Positions 16,873 to 25,922 are shown, counted from the stretch's first letter. The stretch: DNA of 64,000 nucleotides from Nocardioides abyssi (GCF_030412915.1 NZ_JAUHJR010000011.1:1-64000), one strand, 5' to 3'. The notes: generated by a model not told the origin, from the letters alone. A program made the numbers and translations.

Positions 16873-18408
16873 TCAGCGGGCGCGGGAGGAGCGGGCGAAG
16901 GCGACCTGGGGGTCGAGGCCGGTGCGCAGCCGCCAGGCGGTGAGGGCGACGGTGAGGCCGGCGAGGTGCTGGGAGCTGGCGAGGTCGACCCCGAGGAGGC
17001 GCTCGATGCGGTCGAGACGGGCGTAGAGCGACTGGCGCCGGATGCCGAGGCGGCGGGCGGTCTCGGCCTTGGAGGAGCCGGCGGCGAGGTAGGCGTCGAG
17101 GGTGCGCACCAGGTCGGCCGCGTGGGCGCGGTCGTGGTCGATGAGCGGTCCGAGCTGCTCGACCACCAGGTCGCCGAGCGCCTGCGGCTCGGCGCGGACC
17201 AGCAGACGGGCCAGGCCGGTGTCGCGGGCGAGCAGCACGCCGGCGGTCACGCCCGAGCGGCGGGCGTGACGGAGCACCTCGCGGGCGCGGACGACGGCGG
17301 CGGGGACCACGGCCGGGTCGGTGGTGCCGGCCGAGACGCCGACGAGCGCGGAGCCGAGGCCGGACGCCGACGGCGCGGTCGCGACGACCTCCTCCACCAC
17401 CGCGCGCAGCCGCTGGGCGGACGACGGTGCCCGGAGGAGCACGACCAGGTCGGCGCCCACCGCGCCCGCCAGCACGGGTCCGGCCACGGCGGCGAAGGCG
17501 CGCTCCACCTCGGGGAGCACCTCGACCGCAGGGGTCCGGGGGTCGCCCGCGACCGCGACGACCGCCACCTGCTGGCCCTCCGGGAGGCGCCAGCCGGCGT
17601 CCTGCAGGCGGCGGGCCACCTCGGTCGCGCCGACGAGCGTGCCGGCGGCGAGGTCGGTCACCACGGCCTGGGCGAGCGAGGGGCGCTGGCCGAGCGACGG
17701 GTGCCGACCGAGCTCCAGCGCGACCGCGACGGCCGCGCGTTCGGCGACGGCGGCGACCGCCGGGTCGTCGGAGGCCAGCACCAGCGTGCCGGCCGGGCCC
17801 GACGCCGTACGCACCTCGACGGCGGTGGTGCCCTCGCACGCCGGTGCGCTGATGCTGCTGCGCTCGACGACCTGGCCCTCCAGATCGACGAGCTCCACGC
17901 GGCAGCCGGCCGCGCGGGCGGCGGCGTCGAGCAGCGCCCGCATCCCCTGGCCTGCGACGACGGTCGCGAGCAGGTCGCGCCACAGCGCCTCGTCGGACCC
18001 GGCCGCGCCGAGCTTGCGCTGGACGAGCAGGGAGTGGAAGTCCTCGACCATCCGCTCGAACGGCACGACCGAGGTCAGCGCGAGCACCACCAGTCCGCGG
18101 CGGCGCGCAGCGGCGAGCATCGCCTCGGGCACCACGAACAGGGACCGGCCGAGCTCAAGCCCGAGCGCGGCGCATCCCGCGTCGGCGAGCTGCTCGACGT
18201 ACGCCGCCAGCTGCTCCGCCGAGCGGCCGTGCAGGCCCAGGCCGGTGCTGAGCAGGACCTCGCCGCCGGCGAGCAGGGTGCCCATCTCGTAGACCTCCGA
18301 GGAGTGCACCCAGCGCACCAGCACCGCCTCGGGGTCACCGGCGACGACGTCGACGGCCGCCGCGCGGAAGGACGGCAGCGCGAGCACCTCGGCGAGCGGG
18401 ACCAGCAC
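16873..18408 (-). CDS. PucR family transcriptional regulator
   Basis: A 511-residue regulator. The N-terminal purine-catabolism (PucR) domain spans about residues 1-120 (LAEVLALPSFRAAAVDVVAGD...), a middle GGDEF-like/GAF-like region follows, and the C-terminal PucR HTH has TLDAYLAAGSSKAETARRLGIRRQSLYARLDRIERLLG. I choose GTG at 18408, preceded by AGGAGG with eight bases spacing; upstream starts lack a site. It is divergent from the cytosine deaminase/permease pair and most likely controls it in response to a purine or pyrimidine metabolite. Confidence 0.85.
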   Translation of the reverse strand: MLVPLAEVLALPSFRAAAVDVVAGDPEAVLVRWVHSSEVYEMGTLLAGGEVLLSTGLGLHGRSAEQLAAYVEQLADAGCAALGLELGRSLFVVPEAMLAAARRRGLVVLALTSVVPFERMVEDFHSLLVQRKLGAAGSDEALWRDLLATVVAGQGMRALLDAAARAAGCRVELVDLEGQVVERSSISAPACEGTTAVEVRTASGPAGTLVLASDDPAVAAVAERAAVAVALELGRHPSLGQRPSLAQAVVTDLAAGTLVGATEVARRLQDAGWRLPEGQQVAVVAVAGDPRTPAVEVLPEVERAFAAVAGPVLAGAVGADLVVLLRAPSSAQRLRAVVEEVVATAPSASGLGSALVGVSAGTTDPAVVPAAVVRAREVLRHARRSGVTAGVLLARDTGLARLLVRAEPQALGDLVVEQLGPLIDHDRAHAADLVRTLDAYLAAGSSKAETARRLGIRRQSLYARLDRIERLLGVDLASSQHLAGLTVALTAWRLRTGLDPQVAFARSSRAR

Positions 18409-18561
18409 GCGGCGTACCTCCTGCAGGGTGAAGGACTGACGGGTCGTCTGCCGAACCGTGTCCGGAGCGAGACAGTATGTCTCTTTCCGCCGCCGCCGGG
18501 GTCTGGTCGAGTGGGCTGCATCACGCCCCACCACCACTCGCAGACACCTCAGGAGCGCAGC

Positions 18562-19017
18562 ATGACCCACGACGACCGACAGTTCCTCGACCTCGCGATC
18601 GAGCAGGCCCGCACCGGCTGGGACGAGGGCGGCGTGCCGATCGGCGCCGCGCTCGTGCACGACGGCGAGGTGCTCGCGGTCGGCCGCAACCGCCGCGTGC
18701 AGCTCGGCAGCGCGATCCGCCACGGCGAGACCGACTGCATCGAGAACGCCGGCCGGCAGCCGGCGAAGGTCTACCGCAACAGCGTGCTCTACACGACCCT
18801 CTCGCCGTGCTTCATGTGCGCCGGCACGGCGGTGCTCTACGACATCCCGCGCATCGTGGTCGGTGAGAACCGGACCTTCCAGGCCTCCGAGGACTGGCTG
18901 CGCTCGCGCGGCGTGCAGGTCGACGTCGTCGACGACGCCGAGTGCCAGGCGCTGATGCAGAAGATGCTGACCGAGCGGCCGGAGATCTGGGCCGAGGACA
19001 TCGGGGAGGAGGCGTGA
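18562..19017 (+). CDS. Cytosine deaminase, CDD (yeast Fcy1-like) type
   Basis: A 151-residue zinc deaminase with the zinc motifs HGETDCIEN (His ligand, catalytic Glu) and LSPCFMCAG (two Cys ligands), then IPRIVVGEN. These blocks resemble yeast-type cytosine deaminase more than tRNA-adenosine or guanine deaminases. It would convert cytosine to uracil. AGGAG lies seven bases before the ATG. Its stop overlaps the permease start (GTGA), and the permease carries cytosine or related bases, supporting a cytosine salvage operon. Guanine or other base deamination remains possible. Confidence 0.85.
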   Translation: MTHDDRQFLDLAIEQARTGWDEGGVPIGAALVHDGEVLAVGRNRRVQLGSAIRHGETDCIENAGRQPAKVYRNSVLYTTLSPCFMCAGTAVLYDIPRIVVGENRTFQASEDWLRSRGVQVDVVDDAECQALMQKMLTERPEIWAEDIGEEA

Positions 19018-20309
19018 CCACGCAGGTGTCGCCAGTCCCCGCGGCCGAGGCGGAGGTCGTCGACAAGGACTTCCCGGTCACGCCGGTGCCGGCGTACGCC
19101 CGCAAGTCCTTCTTCTCCCTCGCGATCGTGCTGCTCGGCTTCACGATCTTCACCCCGACGATGCTCGCGGGGGCGGCGCTGGGCACGGCCTTCACCTTCG
19201 GCGACCTGCTGCTGGTCATCCTCGCCGGGTCCGCGATCCTCGGCGCCTACGTGGCGGTGCTCGGCTGGATCGGTGCGCGCACCGGCCTGACGACCGTGGT
19301 GATGGCGCGCTACTCGCTCGGCACGAGCGGGTCGAAGCTGGCCTCGATCCTGCTCGGGGGCACCCAGATCGGGTGGTACGGCGTCATCATCGGCACGATC
19401 GGCGAGCTGACCGCCCAGGCCTTCGACTGGGAGTCGTCCGCTGCCAAGGCCGCGATCATGATCGCCACGAGCGTCCTCATGTGCGTCACCGCCTGCTACG
19501 GCTACCGCGGGATGTACTGGGTCTCGGTCGTCTCGACGCCGCTGATCCTGCTGCTCGCGGTGTGGGTCGTCTCGCGCTCGCTCGACGAGGTCGGCGGCTG
19601 GAGCGGCCTGGTCGACGCGCAGCCCTCGACGTCGATGACGCTCGCGGTCGCGATCACCACGGTGGTCGGCACGTTCGTCTCCGCCGGCACCCAGGCACCG
19701 AACTGGACCCGCTTCGGCCGGACCGGTCGCGAGGCCGTGCTCGCCAGCCTCATCGGCTTCCTGATCGGCAACGGCCTGATGATCTTCTTCGGCGCGATCG
19801 GCGCGATCACCTTCGGCGAGGGCGACTTCGTGCTGGTGCTCTACGAGCTCGGCCTGGTCGGCTGGGGCGTGGTGCTGCTGTTCGGCAACCTGTGGAAGAG
19901 CAACGCCGACACGGCGTACGCCTTCGGCGTGGCCGGGGCCGAGCTGTTCCGCAAGCCCAGCAAGACGCCGTTCGTCGTCGGCGGTTCGATCATCGGCACC
20001 GTGCTCGCGCTGGTCGGCGTGCAGGACCACCTCGTCGACTACCTGGTGCTGCTCGGCATCTTCATCCCGCCGCTGGGCGGCGTGATCATCGGCGACTACC
20101 TCGCCCGCTGGCGCGCCGGCATGCCCGAGGGGCACCCGCTGCCGGCCGTCGACGGCCGCAACCTCGCGGCGTACGCCGTGGCGAGCCTCCTTGCGTGGCT
20201 CTCGGACCACTACGAGGTGGGCATCCCGCCGCTCGTCGGCATCGTGGTCGCGGTCGCGCTGGCGCTGGTGATCGGGTGGATGCGGACGCGGGAGACCGTC
20301 GCCGTCTGA
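19014..20309 (+). CDS. codB: NCS1 family cytosine/purine permease
   Basis: A 431-residue membrane protein with about 12 helices and NCS1 features: FTPTMLAGAALGTAFTFGD, MARYSLGTSGSK, GTQAPNWTRFGRTGREA and LGIFIPPLGGVIIGDYLARWR. It imports cytosine (or another nucleobase) with a proton or sodium ion. GTG start overlaps the deaminase stop by four bases with GGAGGAGG upstream. CodB is the closest fit given its partner; hydantoin or thiamine-precursor transport cannot be excluded. Confidence 0.88.
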   Translation: MTTQVSPVPAAEAEVVDKDFPVTPVPAYARKSFFSLAIVLLGFTIFTPTMLAGAALGTAFTFGDLLLVILAGSAILGAYVAVLGWIGARTGLTTVVMARYSLGTSGSKLASILLGGTQIGWYGVIIGTIGELTAQAFDWESSAAKAAIMIATSVLMCVTACYGYRGMYWVSVVSTPLILLLAVWVVSRSLDEVGGWSGLVDAQPSTSMTLAVAITTVVGTFVSAGTQAPNWTRFGRTGREAVLASLIGFLIGNGLMIFFGAIGAITFGEGDFVLVLYELGLVGWGVVLLFGNLWKSNADTAYAFGVAGAELFRKPSKTPFVVGGSIIGTVLALVGVQDHLVDYLVLLGIFIPPLGGVIIGDYLARWRAGMPEGHPLPAVDGRNLAAYAVASLLAWLSDHYEVGIPPLVGIVVAVALALVIGWMRTRETVAV

Positions 20310-20335
20310 CGCTGCTCCGGCTCGATCCGGCCGCC

Positions 20336-20641
20336 TCAGCCGCCGGCGAACGGCGGCAGGAACTCCACCGACGACCCGGGCGCGACCTCCGTCGCGTCCG
20401 GGTCGTTCGTGCCTGTCGGCCGGTCGCCGACGAGCGTCGAGCAGGTGCGCAGGATGTCGCCGAGCCGGTCGGCGTCCGGGTGCAGCGCGAGGGCACGGTC
20501 GCGGACCTGCGCGAGGGTGAGCGGGCCGTCGACGGGGAGGACGTCCTCCGGGGTGCCGGCGGCCGCCTTGGCCGCAGCCCAGTAGCGGACGCGGATGGTT
20601 TTCGTCTCATTCACGTTGGATCGATCCACTGTGTCCACCAC
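20336..20641 (-). CDS. MoaD/ThiS family sulfur-carrier protein
   Basis: A protein of up to 101 residues with a beta-grasp pattern ([20 protein letters not shown]) and a C-terminal FLPPFAGG, the double glycine that is adenylated and thiocarboxylated in MoaD. It would be the small subunit of molybdopterin synthase or a sulfur carrier. No moaE or other molybdopterin gene is near. Several in-frame GTGs (20641, 20638, 20629, 20614) make the start uncertain; the last gives a more typical length. Confidence 0.82.
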   Translation of the reverse strand: MVDTVDRSNVNETKTIRVRYWAAAKAAAGTPEDVLPVDGPLTLAQVRDRALALHPDADRLGDILRTCSTLVGDRPTGTNDPDATEVAPGSSVEFLPPFAGG

Positions 20642-20724
20642 GTTTCGCTAAACTTCTGAGAACTTCACGACCGAGGCCCAGTGTTGCGTCCCGGTCCCCG
20701 CCCGCTGAACGGGAGGAGACCATT

Positions 20725-21468
20725 GTGAGCACCTTGCTGTTGCTGACGAGCGCCCTGCAGCCCTCGGCCGAGGTTCTCCCCGGCCTCGCGCTGCTCGGCC
20801 ACTCGGTCCGCATCCTGCCCGCCGAGGGCAGCGCGCTGCTCGAGGCCCCCGACTCCGACCTGCTCCTGGTCGACGGGCGCAAGGAGCTCGCGCAGGCCCG
20901 CGACCTGTGCCGGCTCATCCGCACGACCGGCACCGACGTGCCCGTGCTGCTCATCGTGACCGAGGGCGGGCTCGCCGTCGTCAGCCACGACTGGGGCATG
21001 GACGACGTCGTGCTGCACACCTGCGGGCCGGCCGAGCTCGAGGCGCGGATCAAGCTGGCGATCGGCCGGCTCACCGCGCAGCGCGACGCCGCGGACCCCG
21101 ACGCCCACGTGATCCGCTCCGGCGAGGTGGTCGTGGACGACGCGACGTACACCGCGAAGGTCGGTGGCCGCACGCTCGACCTGACGTTCAAGGAGTTCGA
21201 GCTCCTCAAGTTCCTGGCCCAGCACCCCGGCCGCGTCTTCAGCCGGCAGCAGCTGCTGCAGGAGGTCTGGGGCTACGACTACTTCGGCGGCACCCGCACC
21301 GTCGACGTCCACGTGCGGCGGCTGCGCGCCAAGCTCGGCCCCGAGAACGAGACGCTCATCGGCACCGTGCGCAACGTCGGCTACCGGTTCGTCGTGCCGG
21401 CCAAGGAGAAGGCGGCAGCCGACGATGCGCGGTCCGTCGAGGCTGAGTCGGAGCCGGCGGAGGCCTGA
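20725..21468 (+). CDS. glnR: GlnR, OmpR-type nitrogen regulator
   Basis: A 247-residue response-regulator-like protein. The receiver-like half begins [25 protein letters not shown] and the winged-helix half has [40 protein letters not shown] and [11 protein letters not shown]. The start and middle strongly resemble actinobacterial GlnR, the global activator/repressor of nitrogen assimilation (glnA, amtB, nir and others), which is an orphan regulator without a sensor kinase; none is seen here either. GGGAGGAG lies eight bases before the GTG. Confidence 0.88.
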   Translation: MSTLLLLTSALQPSAEVLPGLALLGHSVRILPAEGSALLEAPDSDLLLVDGRKELAQARDLCRLIRTTGTDVPVLLIVTEGGLAVVSHDWGMDDVVLHTCGPAELEARIKLAIGRLTAQRDAADPDAHVIRSGEVVVDDATYTAKVGGRTLDLTFKEFELLKFLAQHPGRVFSRQQLLQEVWGYDYFGGTRTVDVHVRRLRAKLGPENETLIGTVRNVGYRFVVPAKEKAAADDARSVEAESEPAEA

Positions 21469-21522
21469 CACGCTTTCGGCGGGTCGCTCGGCTCTTGGTG
21501 GGTCTTCCATGCGCCGTCAGCC

Positions 21523-21572
21523 GGGTCGTGTGCCTGAGGACGCGTGTGTCCGCGTCGAGAGGCACACGACCC
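21523..21572 (+). terminator. Inverted repeat after glnR, possible terminator
   Basis: A perfect 13-base inverted repeat: GGGTCGTGTGCCT at 21523-21535 and AGGCACACGACCC at 21560-21572. It lies 54 bases after the glnR stop and before mshD. There is no T-run, which is usual for high-GC terminators. Confidence 0.5.
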
Positions 21573-21652
21573 CTCGACGCCGACGTCTGTCCCCCGCCTC
21601 TGCGCCCGGCCTCCGCGCCGGGCGGTTGTCGACGGCCTGACAGACTCGAGCC

Positions 21653-22474
21653 GTGGTCGATCTCGAGCTCGTACGCCGTGTCGCCGACGCCGCCGAGGAG
21701 GCCGACGGCGCCGCTCCCCTCGACGAGGCGACATGGCTCGCGCTGCGGAACCGGCCGGACTCGGTGCGGTCATGGGTCACCGAGGACGGCGTCGCGCTGC
21801 TGATCGGCGAGGACCTGTCGCTCGTGGTGCACCCGTCCGCTCGCGGGCGCGGGGTCGGCGCTGCGTTGGCGGCTGAGGCGGTGCCCGCGTCCGGCCTGGT
21901 CGAAGCCTGGTCGCACGGCGACCACCCGGCTGCCGCCCGTCTGGCCGACCGGCACGGGCTGGCGCGGGCGCGCGAGCTGTGGGTGATGCGGCGGCCGTCG
22001 TCGGTGCCGCTGCCCGACCTGCCGGTGCGCGACGGCGTGACCGTCCGTGGCTACGCCGACTCCGACGCCGAGGCCGTCGTGCGGGTCAACGCCGCCGCCT
22101 TCGCCGCGCACCCGGAGCAGGGGTCCATGGATCTGGACAACCTGCAGGAGCGGATGGCCGAGGGGTGGTTCGACCCGGCCGGGCTGCTCGTCGCCGTCGA
22201 CACCACGTCCGGCGAGGTGCTCGGCTTCCACTGGACCAAGCAGCACTCCCCCGCCCTCGGCGAGGTGTACGTCGTCGGCATCTCCCCCGCCGCCCAGGGC
22301 CGTGGGCTCGGCAAGCTGCTCACGCTGGCGGGCCTGCACCACCTGGCCGACAAGGGCGTCGACGAGGTGCTGCTGTACGTCGAGTCCGACAACGCGCCCG
22401 CCATCGCCGTCTACGGCGGACTGGGGTTCGAGCACGCGGCGTCCGACACGCACGTGCAGTACCGACGGTCGTAA
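21653..22474 (+). CDS. mshD: Mycothiol synthase (double GNAT acetyltransferase)
   Basis: A 273-residue protein with two GNAT domains. The C-terminal catalytic one has LGFHWTKQHSPALGEVYVVGISPAAQGRGLGKLLTLAG (acetyl-CoA P-loop QGRGLG) and LYVESDNAPAIAVYGGLGF. The first domain retains RGRGVGAALAAEA. This is MshD, which acetylates Cys-GlcN-Ins in the last step of mycothiol synthesis, a thiol found only in actinobacteria. The GTG start follows CAGACT by six bases, suggesting a leaderless message. It stands alone, as mshD commonly does. Confidence 0.9.
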   Translation: MVDLELVRRVADAAEEADGAAPLDEATWLALRNRPDSVRSWVTEDGVALLIGEDLSLVVHPSARGRGVGAALAAEAVPASGLVEAWSHGDHPAAARLADRHGLARARELWVMRRPSSVPLPDLPVRDGVTVRGYADSDAEAVVRVNAAAFAAHPEQGSMDLDNLQERMAEGWFDPAGLLVAVDTTSGEVLGFHWTKQHSPALGEVYVVGISPAAQGRGLGKLLTLAGLHHLADKGVDEVLLYVESDNAPAIAVYGGLGFEHAASDTHVQYRRS

Positions 22475-22502
22475 CGCGCCGCCGGCCGGTCCGGCCGTCA
22501 GG

Positions 22503-22643
22503 TCACTCCGGTGAGGAGCAGGCCTCGCACACCTCGAAGTCGTGCAGGACCGAGCCGTCCTCACGACGCAGCACGAACTGCCGGTGGTCCGTCGTTGCCG
22601 CGCATCCCGCGCAGTAGCGCTGGCTGGTGGTCGTCGTCTGCAT
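22503..22643 (-). CDS. Small zinc-ribbon-like protein
   Basis: A 46-residue protein starting MQTTTTSQRYCAGCAATT with paired CxxC motifs (CAGC and CEAC) about 30 residues apart, as expected for a zinc ribbon. No family name is recognised. It is convergent with mshD. Codon use is normal for the genome. A longer start at 22697 is possible but lacks support. Confidence 0.6.
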   Translation of the reverse strand: MQTTTTSQRYCAGCAATTDHRQFVLRREDGSVLHDFEVCEACSSPE

Positions 22644-23206
22644 GCTCAGGTGGTGCCCCGAGCTGAGCCGAACGTCACGGTGGTCTGGTCCACCCACGAC
22701 AGGTTTTGCCTACCGCAGCCGACCCTTCGATCCGCGGTTACCTAGATTCAGGGAGAAGCGCCGCCTCGCAGTGATCTCTGCCGGCAGCCCGTCGGATCGT
22801 CTTTCCCATGACCGCGGAGCCGCTCCCCCTCGAGATCATGGAATGGATGGGGATGGACGAGACGATGGTCCCGTTCGTCCTCGACAGCGCGCCCGACCCG
22901 GCAGACGCGCCGATGCCCCTCCGGCCATTGCTCGACCGACCACCTCGCTGACCTCGCCTCGGACGGATCCGGCGACGCATGGCGCCGGCCCGGGCGGGGC
23001 CGGTCGTGTCGACGGGGATGCGCTCAGCCGAGAGACAGCGGGCCGCGCGCTGCCCCGTCGCGCGCATGGAGCCCGAGGACCAGGTGTCGGTCGTCATAGA
23101 GGGGTACCGACAGGTGCAGTCTCCGCACCCGTTGGTCGTGGTCGGTGCGGCACCCGTGCGCTCGGATGCGGAGCCCCGGTCACGCGTACCGGAAGCCGAG
23201 GCCGCC
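22644..23206. other. Stretch without a convincing gene
   Basis: No frame here shows clear family motifs. A 47-codon frame at 22808-22951 on the plus strand (MTAEPLPLEIMEWMGMDE...) has fairly normal early codon use but degenerates toward its end; it could be a tiny gene or a remnant. Nothing else is supported. Confidence 0.4.
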
Positions 23207-23416
23207 TCAGGGGCTGCCGCGACGCCACAACTCCACAGACGCCGCGAGGCCGGCGACCCACAGCACCAGGACGGGGACGTCGCCGACGTTGAGGCCGTGG
23301 TTCTCGCTCACTTTCAGCAGGAGCGGGCCGGCCCAGGGACCGTGGCCGGCGATGAGGAGCACCGACAGGATCGAGACCACCTCCGCCAGGACGACGGCGA
23401 GGAGGCGGAGCGGCAC
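23207..23416 (-). CDS. Small hypothetical membrane protein
   Basis: A 69-residue frame from GTG with two hydrophobic segments (LLAVVLAEVVSILSVLLIAG and VPVLVLWVAGLAASVELW) separated by a short polar loop, ending WRRGSP. No family recognised. There is no clear ribosome-binding site, and the frame is open further upstream, so the start is uncertain. Hydrophobic pattern and codon bias support coding. Confidence 0.5.
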   Translation of the reverse strand: MPLRLLAVVLAEVVSILSVLLIAGHGPWAGPLLLKVSENHGLNVGDVPVLVLWVAGLAASVELWRRGSP

Positions 23417-23597
23417 CCGACGTACGGTAGCCAGCCCTCCAGAGGCGGCCGGCGACCCCAGGCGGTCGCATCCAGGAGACTTAACCCAAAAGGATGAGAA
23501 ATCGCTGCGGGGAGGCCCGTCGGGCTGACAGGGTCGAGGGTGCGCCTCGTGCTCCCGGGTGCCGTATCTGCACGCCCTGACACCCGGAGGCTTCGGC

Positions 23598-23903
23598 TTG
23601 GCCACCCCATCCACCCTCGACATCCACCGCGCCCTCAACGGCGCGACGCTCGAGGTCCTCACCAGCGACCACCAGGTCGTGGTCGGCCTGCGCGTCGACG
23701 CCGTCCGCGAGCACGCCCCTAACGGGCCGCAGCGCGGGCACACCGTCGAGCTGAGCGCACCGGCGGAGTCGCCGCTGGACCAGGACACCTACACGGTGCG
23801 CTGGCCTGACGGCACCCTCGGCTGGCTCTTCGTGGTGCCGGTGGCCGAGCAGGACGGGCGACGGACCTACGAGGCCGTCTTCACCGAGCTGGTGACCGCG
23901 TGA
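23598..23903 (+). CDS. DUF6916-like protein
   Basis: About 101 residues from a TTG start that has GGAGG seven bases upstream; GTG at 23559 is the alternative but has no such site. Features are LEVLTSDHQVVVGLRVDAV, a central run and WLFVVPVAEQDGRRTYEAVF, which resemble the neighbouring gene and the small DUF6916 domain. Function unknown; these proteins usually accompany tail-collar proteins. Its stop overlaps the next start (GTGA). Confidence 0.72.
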   Translation: MATPSTLDIHRALNGATLEVLTSDHQVVVGLRVDAVREHAPNGPQRGHTVELSAPAESPLDQDTYTVRWPDGTLGWLFVVPVAEQDGRRTYEAVFTELVTA

Positions 23904-24343
23904 TCAGCCTTGACCGGCGGACCCTGCTCGTCGGGGCCGGCGCGGCCGCGGTCGTCGGCGCGGTCGGCACCAGCACCGGGATCGTGCACGAGCTGACCGG
24001 GGCGCCGGCGTACGCCGCGGTGCGGCCGGTCCGCAGCCGGCTCGCGCCCCACCTCGGCCGCCGGTTCACCACCCGTCACGACGGCCGGACCGTCGCGCTG
24101 GTGCTGCGCGAGGTCACCGACCTCGACGCCGGGACCCGCGGCGGAGGGCCGGCGGACCCGGAGACCACCTTCCGCGCCCGCTTCGAGACGAGCGAGGAGC
24201 TGCCGCAGGGCAGCTACCGGCTGCGGCGGACCGGCTACGGCGAGAGCGACGTCTTCCTCGTGGCCGGACCGCGTGAGAGCGGCGGCACCAGCCTGACCGG
24301 CACCTTCGTCGGCGCCCCCGACCCCGCAGGAGCGGCCCGATGA
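23900..24343 (+). CDS. Exported DUF6916-like protein with twin-arginine signal
   Basis: A 147-residue protein with an N-terminal LDRRTLLVGAGAAAVVGA, a Tat-type signal with the RR followed by a hydrophobic core, and a likely Ala cleavage site near residue 40 (APAYA). The mature part (RFTTRHDGRTVALVLREV...SYRLRR) looks like the preceding gene product. It overlaps both neighbours by four bases, making one operon with the collar proteins. Role unknown; the signal implies work outside the membrane. Confidence 0.75.
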   Translation: MISLDRRTLLVGAGAAAVVGAVGTSTGIVHELTGAPAYAAVRPVRSRLAPHLGRRFTTRHDGRTVALVLREVTDLDAGTRGGGPADPETTFRARFETSEELPQGSYRLRRTGYGESDVFLVAGPRESGGTSLTGTFVGAPDPAGAAR

Positions 24344-24858
24344 GCAACCCCTACCTCGGCGAGATCCGGATGTTCGCCGGCAACTTCGCCCCGCAGGGCT
24401 TCGAGCTCTGCGACGGTCGGCTGCTGCCGATCAGCGAGCACGACGCCCTCTACGCCCTCCTCGGCACGACCTACGGCGGCAACGGCGAGACCACCTTCGG
24501 GTTGCCCGACCTGCGCGGGCGGCTGCCCGTGCACCAGGGCACGGGCACGGGGCTCAGCCCGCGCACGCTGGGCCAGGCGTACGGGACCGAGCAGGTCACC
24601 GTGACGACCGCCCAACTGCCGGCCCACCACCACGCGATGACAGCCGCGACCGCAGCCACGAGCACCTCGCCCGTGGGTGCGCTGCCCGGCGTGCCGGTCG
24701 GCGGGGCGGCGTACGCCGAACCCTCCGCGGCCGCCCACACCCTGCACGCCGCGACCGTCACGTCCGCCGGCGGCACCCAACCGCACGACAACCGCATGCC
24801 GACGCTGGCGATCACCTTCATCATCGCCACCGCCGGCCTCTTCCCCACCCAGTCCTGA
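24340..24858 (+). CDS. Phage tail-collar domain protein 1 (MdpB-like)
   Basis: A 172-residue protein with the tail-collar pattern GEIRMFAGNFAPQGFELCDG, LLPISEHDALYALLGTTYGG and TFGLPDLRGRLPVHQG, and a C-terminal half GGTQPHDNRMPTLAITFIIA. This family, called microcystin-dependent protein in some genomes, is related to phage T4 short-tail-fibre collars and often occurs as tandem paralogues outside prophages. Here three lie in a row. No signal peptide; exact role unknown. Confidence 0.88.
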   Translation: MSNPYLGEIRMFAGNFAPQGFELCDGRLLPISEHDALYALLGTTYGGNGETTFGLPDLRGRLPVHQGTGTGLSPRTLGQAYGTEQVTVTTAQLPAHHHAMTAATAATSTSPVGALPGVPVGGAAYAEPSAAAHTLHAATVTSAGGTQPHDNRMPTLAITFIIATAGLFPTQS

Positions 24859-24867
24859 GAGGCCGCC

Positions 24868-25386
24868 ATGGACAGCGAACCGATGACCGGCGAGATCGGC
24901 GTGTGCGCCTTCTCGTTCCCGCCGAAGAACTGGGCCGTCTGCGACGGCTCGCTCGTCGCCATCGCCCAGAACAGCGCGCTCTTCGCCCTCCTCGGCACGA
25001 CGTACGGCGGCAACGGCCAGACGAACTTCGCCCTGCCCGACCTGCGCGGGAGCGCCCCGGTGGCCGCCGGGTCGGGGCCGGGCCTGTCGCCGTACGCCCT
25101 CGGTGGGGCGAGCGGCGCCGCGACCGTCACGCTCACCGGCCCGCAGGTGCCGGCGCACCACCACCCCGTCGCCGCGGCCGCCACGCCGGCGACGTCGGCC
25201 GACCCCCAGGGCCGGGTGCTGGCCACCCAGGAGCAGCAGGCCTATCGCCTCGTCGCCCCCGACCGCGCGCTGCGGCCGGCGGCGCTCGGCACCACCGGCG
25301 GCTCCCAGCCCCACGAGAACCGCCAGCCCTACCTGGCGATGACCTTCGTCATCTGCCTGTACGGCGTCTTCCCGCAGCACCCCTGA
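24868..25386 (+). CDS. Phage tail-collar domain protein 2 (MdpB-like)
   Basis: A 172-residue paralogue of the previous gene product: GEIGVCAFSFPPKNWAVCDG, ALFALLGTTYGGNGQTNFAL and PDLRGSAPVAAG, ending SQPHENRQPYLAMTFVICLYG. The collar block is well kept and the variable middle (residues about 95-135) differs, as is normal for these repeats. It follows 9 bases after collar protein 1 and is presumably co-expressed. Confidence 0.88.
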   Translation: MDSEPMTGEIGVCAFSFPPKNWAVCDGSLVAIAQNSALFALLGTTYGGNGQTNFALPDLRGSAPVAAGSGPGLSPYALGGASGAATVTLTGPQVPAHHHPVAAAATPATSADPQGRVLATQEQQAYRLVAPDRALRPAALGTTGGSQPHENRQPYLAMTFVICLYGVFPQHP

Positions 25387-25412
25387 AGCACCCCGAGACA
25401 CAGGACGACACC

Positions 25413-25922
25413 ATGGACCACCTCCTCGGCTCCCTCACGCTCAGCGCCCTCCCCTTCGCCCCGCGCGGGTGGGCGCTGTGCAACGGCCAGATCCTGCCCA
25501 TCGCCCAGAACCAGGCGCTCTTCTCGCTGCTCGGCACCACGTACGGCGGCAACGGGACCGTCACCTTCGCGCTGCCCGACCTGCGCGGCCGCGTCCCGGT
25601 CGGGGCCGGGGTCGACCCGCGCTCGGGCTGGACCTACGCGCACGGACAGGTCGGCGGCGCAGAAGCGGTCACGCTCGGCATCACGGAGATGCCGGCCCAC
25701 ACCCACGGCCTGCTGGGCAGCGAGGCACGCGGCGTGACCGGCAGCCCGGTCGACGCCGCGCTCGCCTCCGGCGCGGGGTGGTACGCCGCGGCGCCGGCCG
25801 TGGCGATGGCGCCCGCCGCCGTCGCGGCGGCCGGCGGCGGCCAGCCGCACTCGAACGTCCAGCCGTCGCTGGTCCTCTCCTGGCTCATCGCCGTCCAGGG
25901 CGTCTTCCCCTCCCGCAACTGA
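25413..25922 (+). CDS. Phage tail-collar domain protein 3 (MdpB-like)
   Basis: A 169-residue third paralogue: LGSLTLSALPFAPRGWALCN, ILPIAQNQALFSLLGTTYGG, ALPDLRGRVPVGAG and a C-terminal QPHSNVQPSLVLSWLIAVQG. The ATG at 25413 fits homologues. It is followed after 83 bases by the giant Ig-repeat protein. The three collar proteins probably form trimers or mixed assemblies; this is inference from the family. Confidence 0.88.
   Translation: MDHLLGSLTLSALPFAPRGWALCNGQILPIAQNQALFSLLGTTYGGNGTVTFALPDLRGRVPVGAGVDPRSGWTYAHGQVGGAEAVTLGITEMPAHTHGLLGSEARGVTGSPVDAALASGAGWYAAAPAVAMAPAAVAAAGGGQPHSNVQPSLVLSWLIAVQGVFPSRN

Noticed and set aside
22808-22951. 47-codon possible gene
   Set aside because: No ribosome-binding site, no homologue recognised and codon use worsens toward the end; left as uncertain.
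22979-23497. Plus-strand open frame
   Set aside because: It overlaps a hydrophobic minus-strand frame, and its residues show no domain pattern.
23598-25922. Prophage
   Set aside because: Only tail-collar domains are present; no integrase, terminase, capsid, tape-measure or lysis genes.
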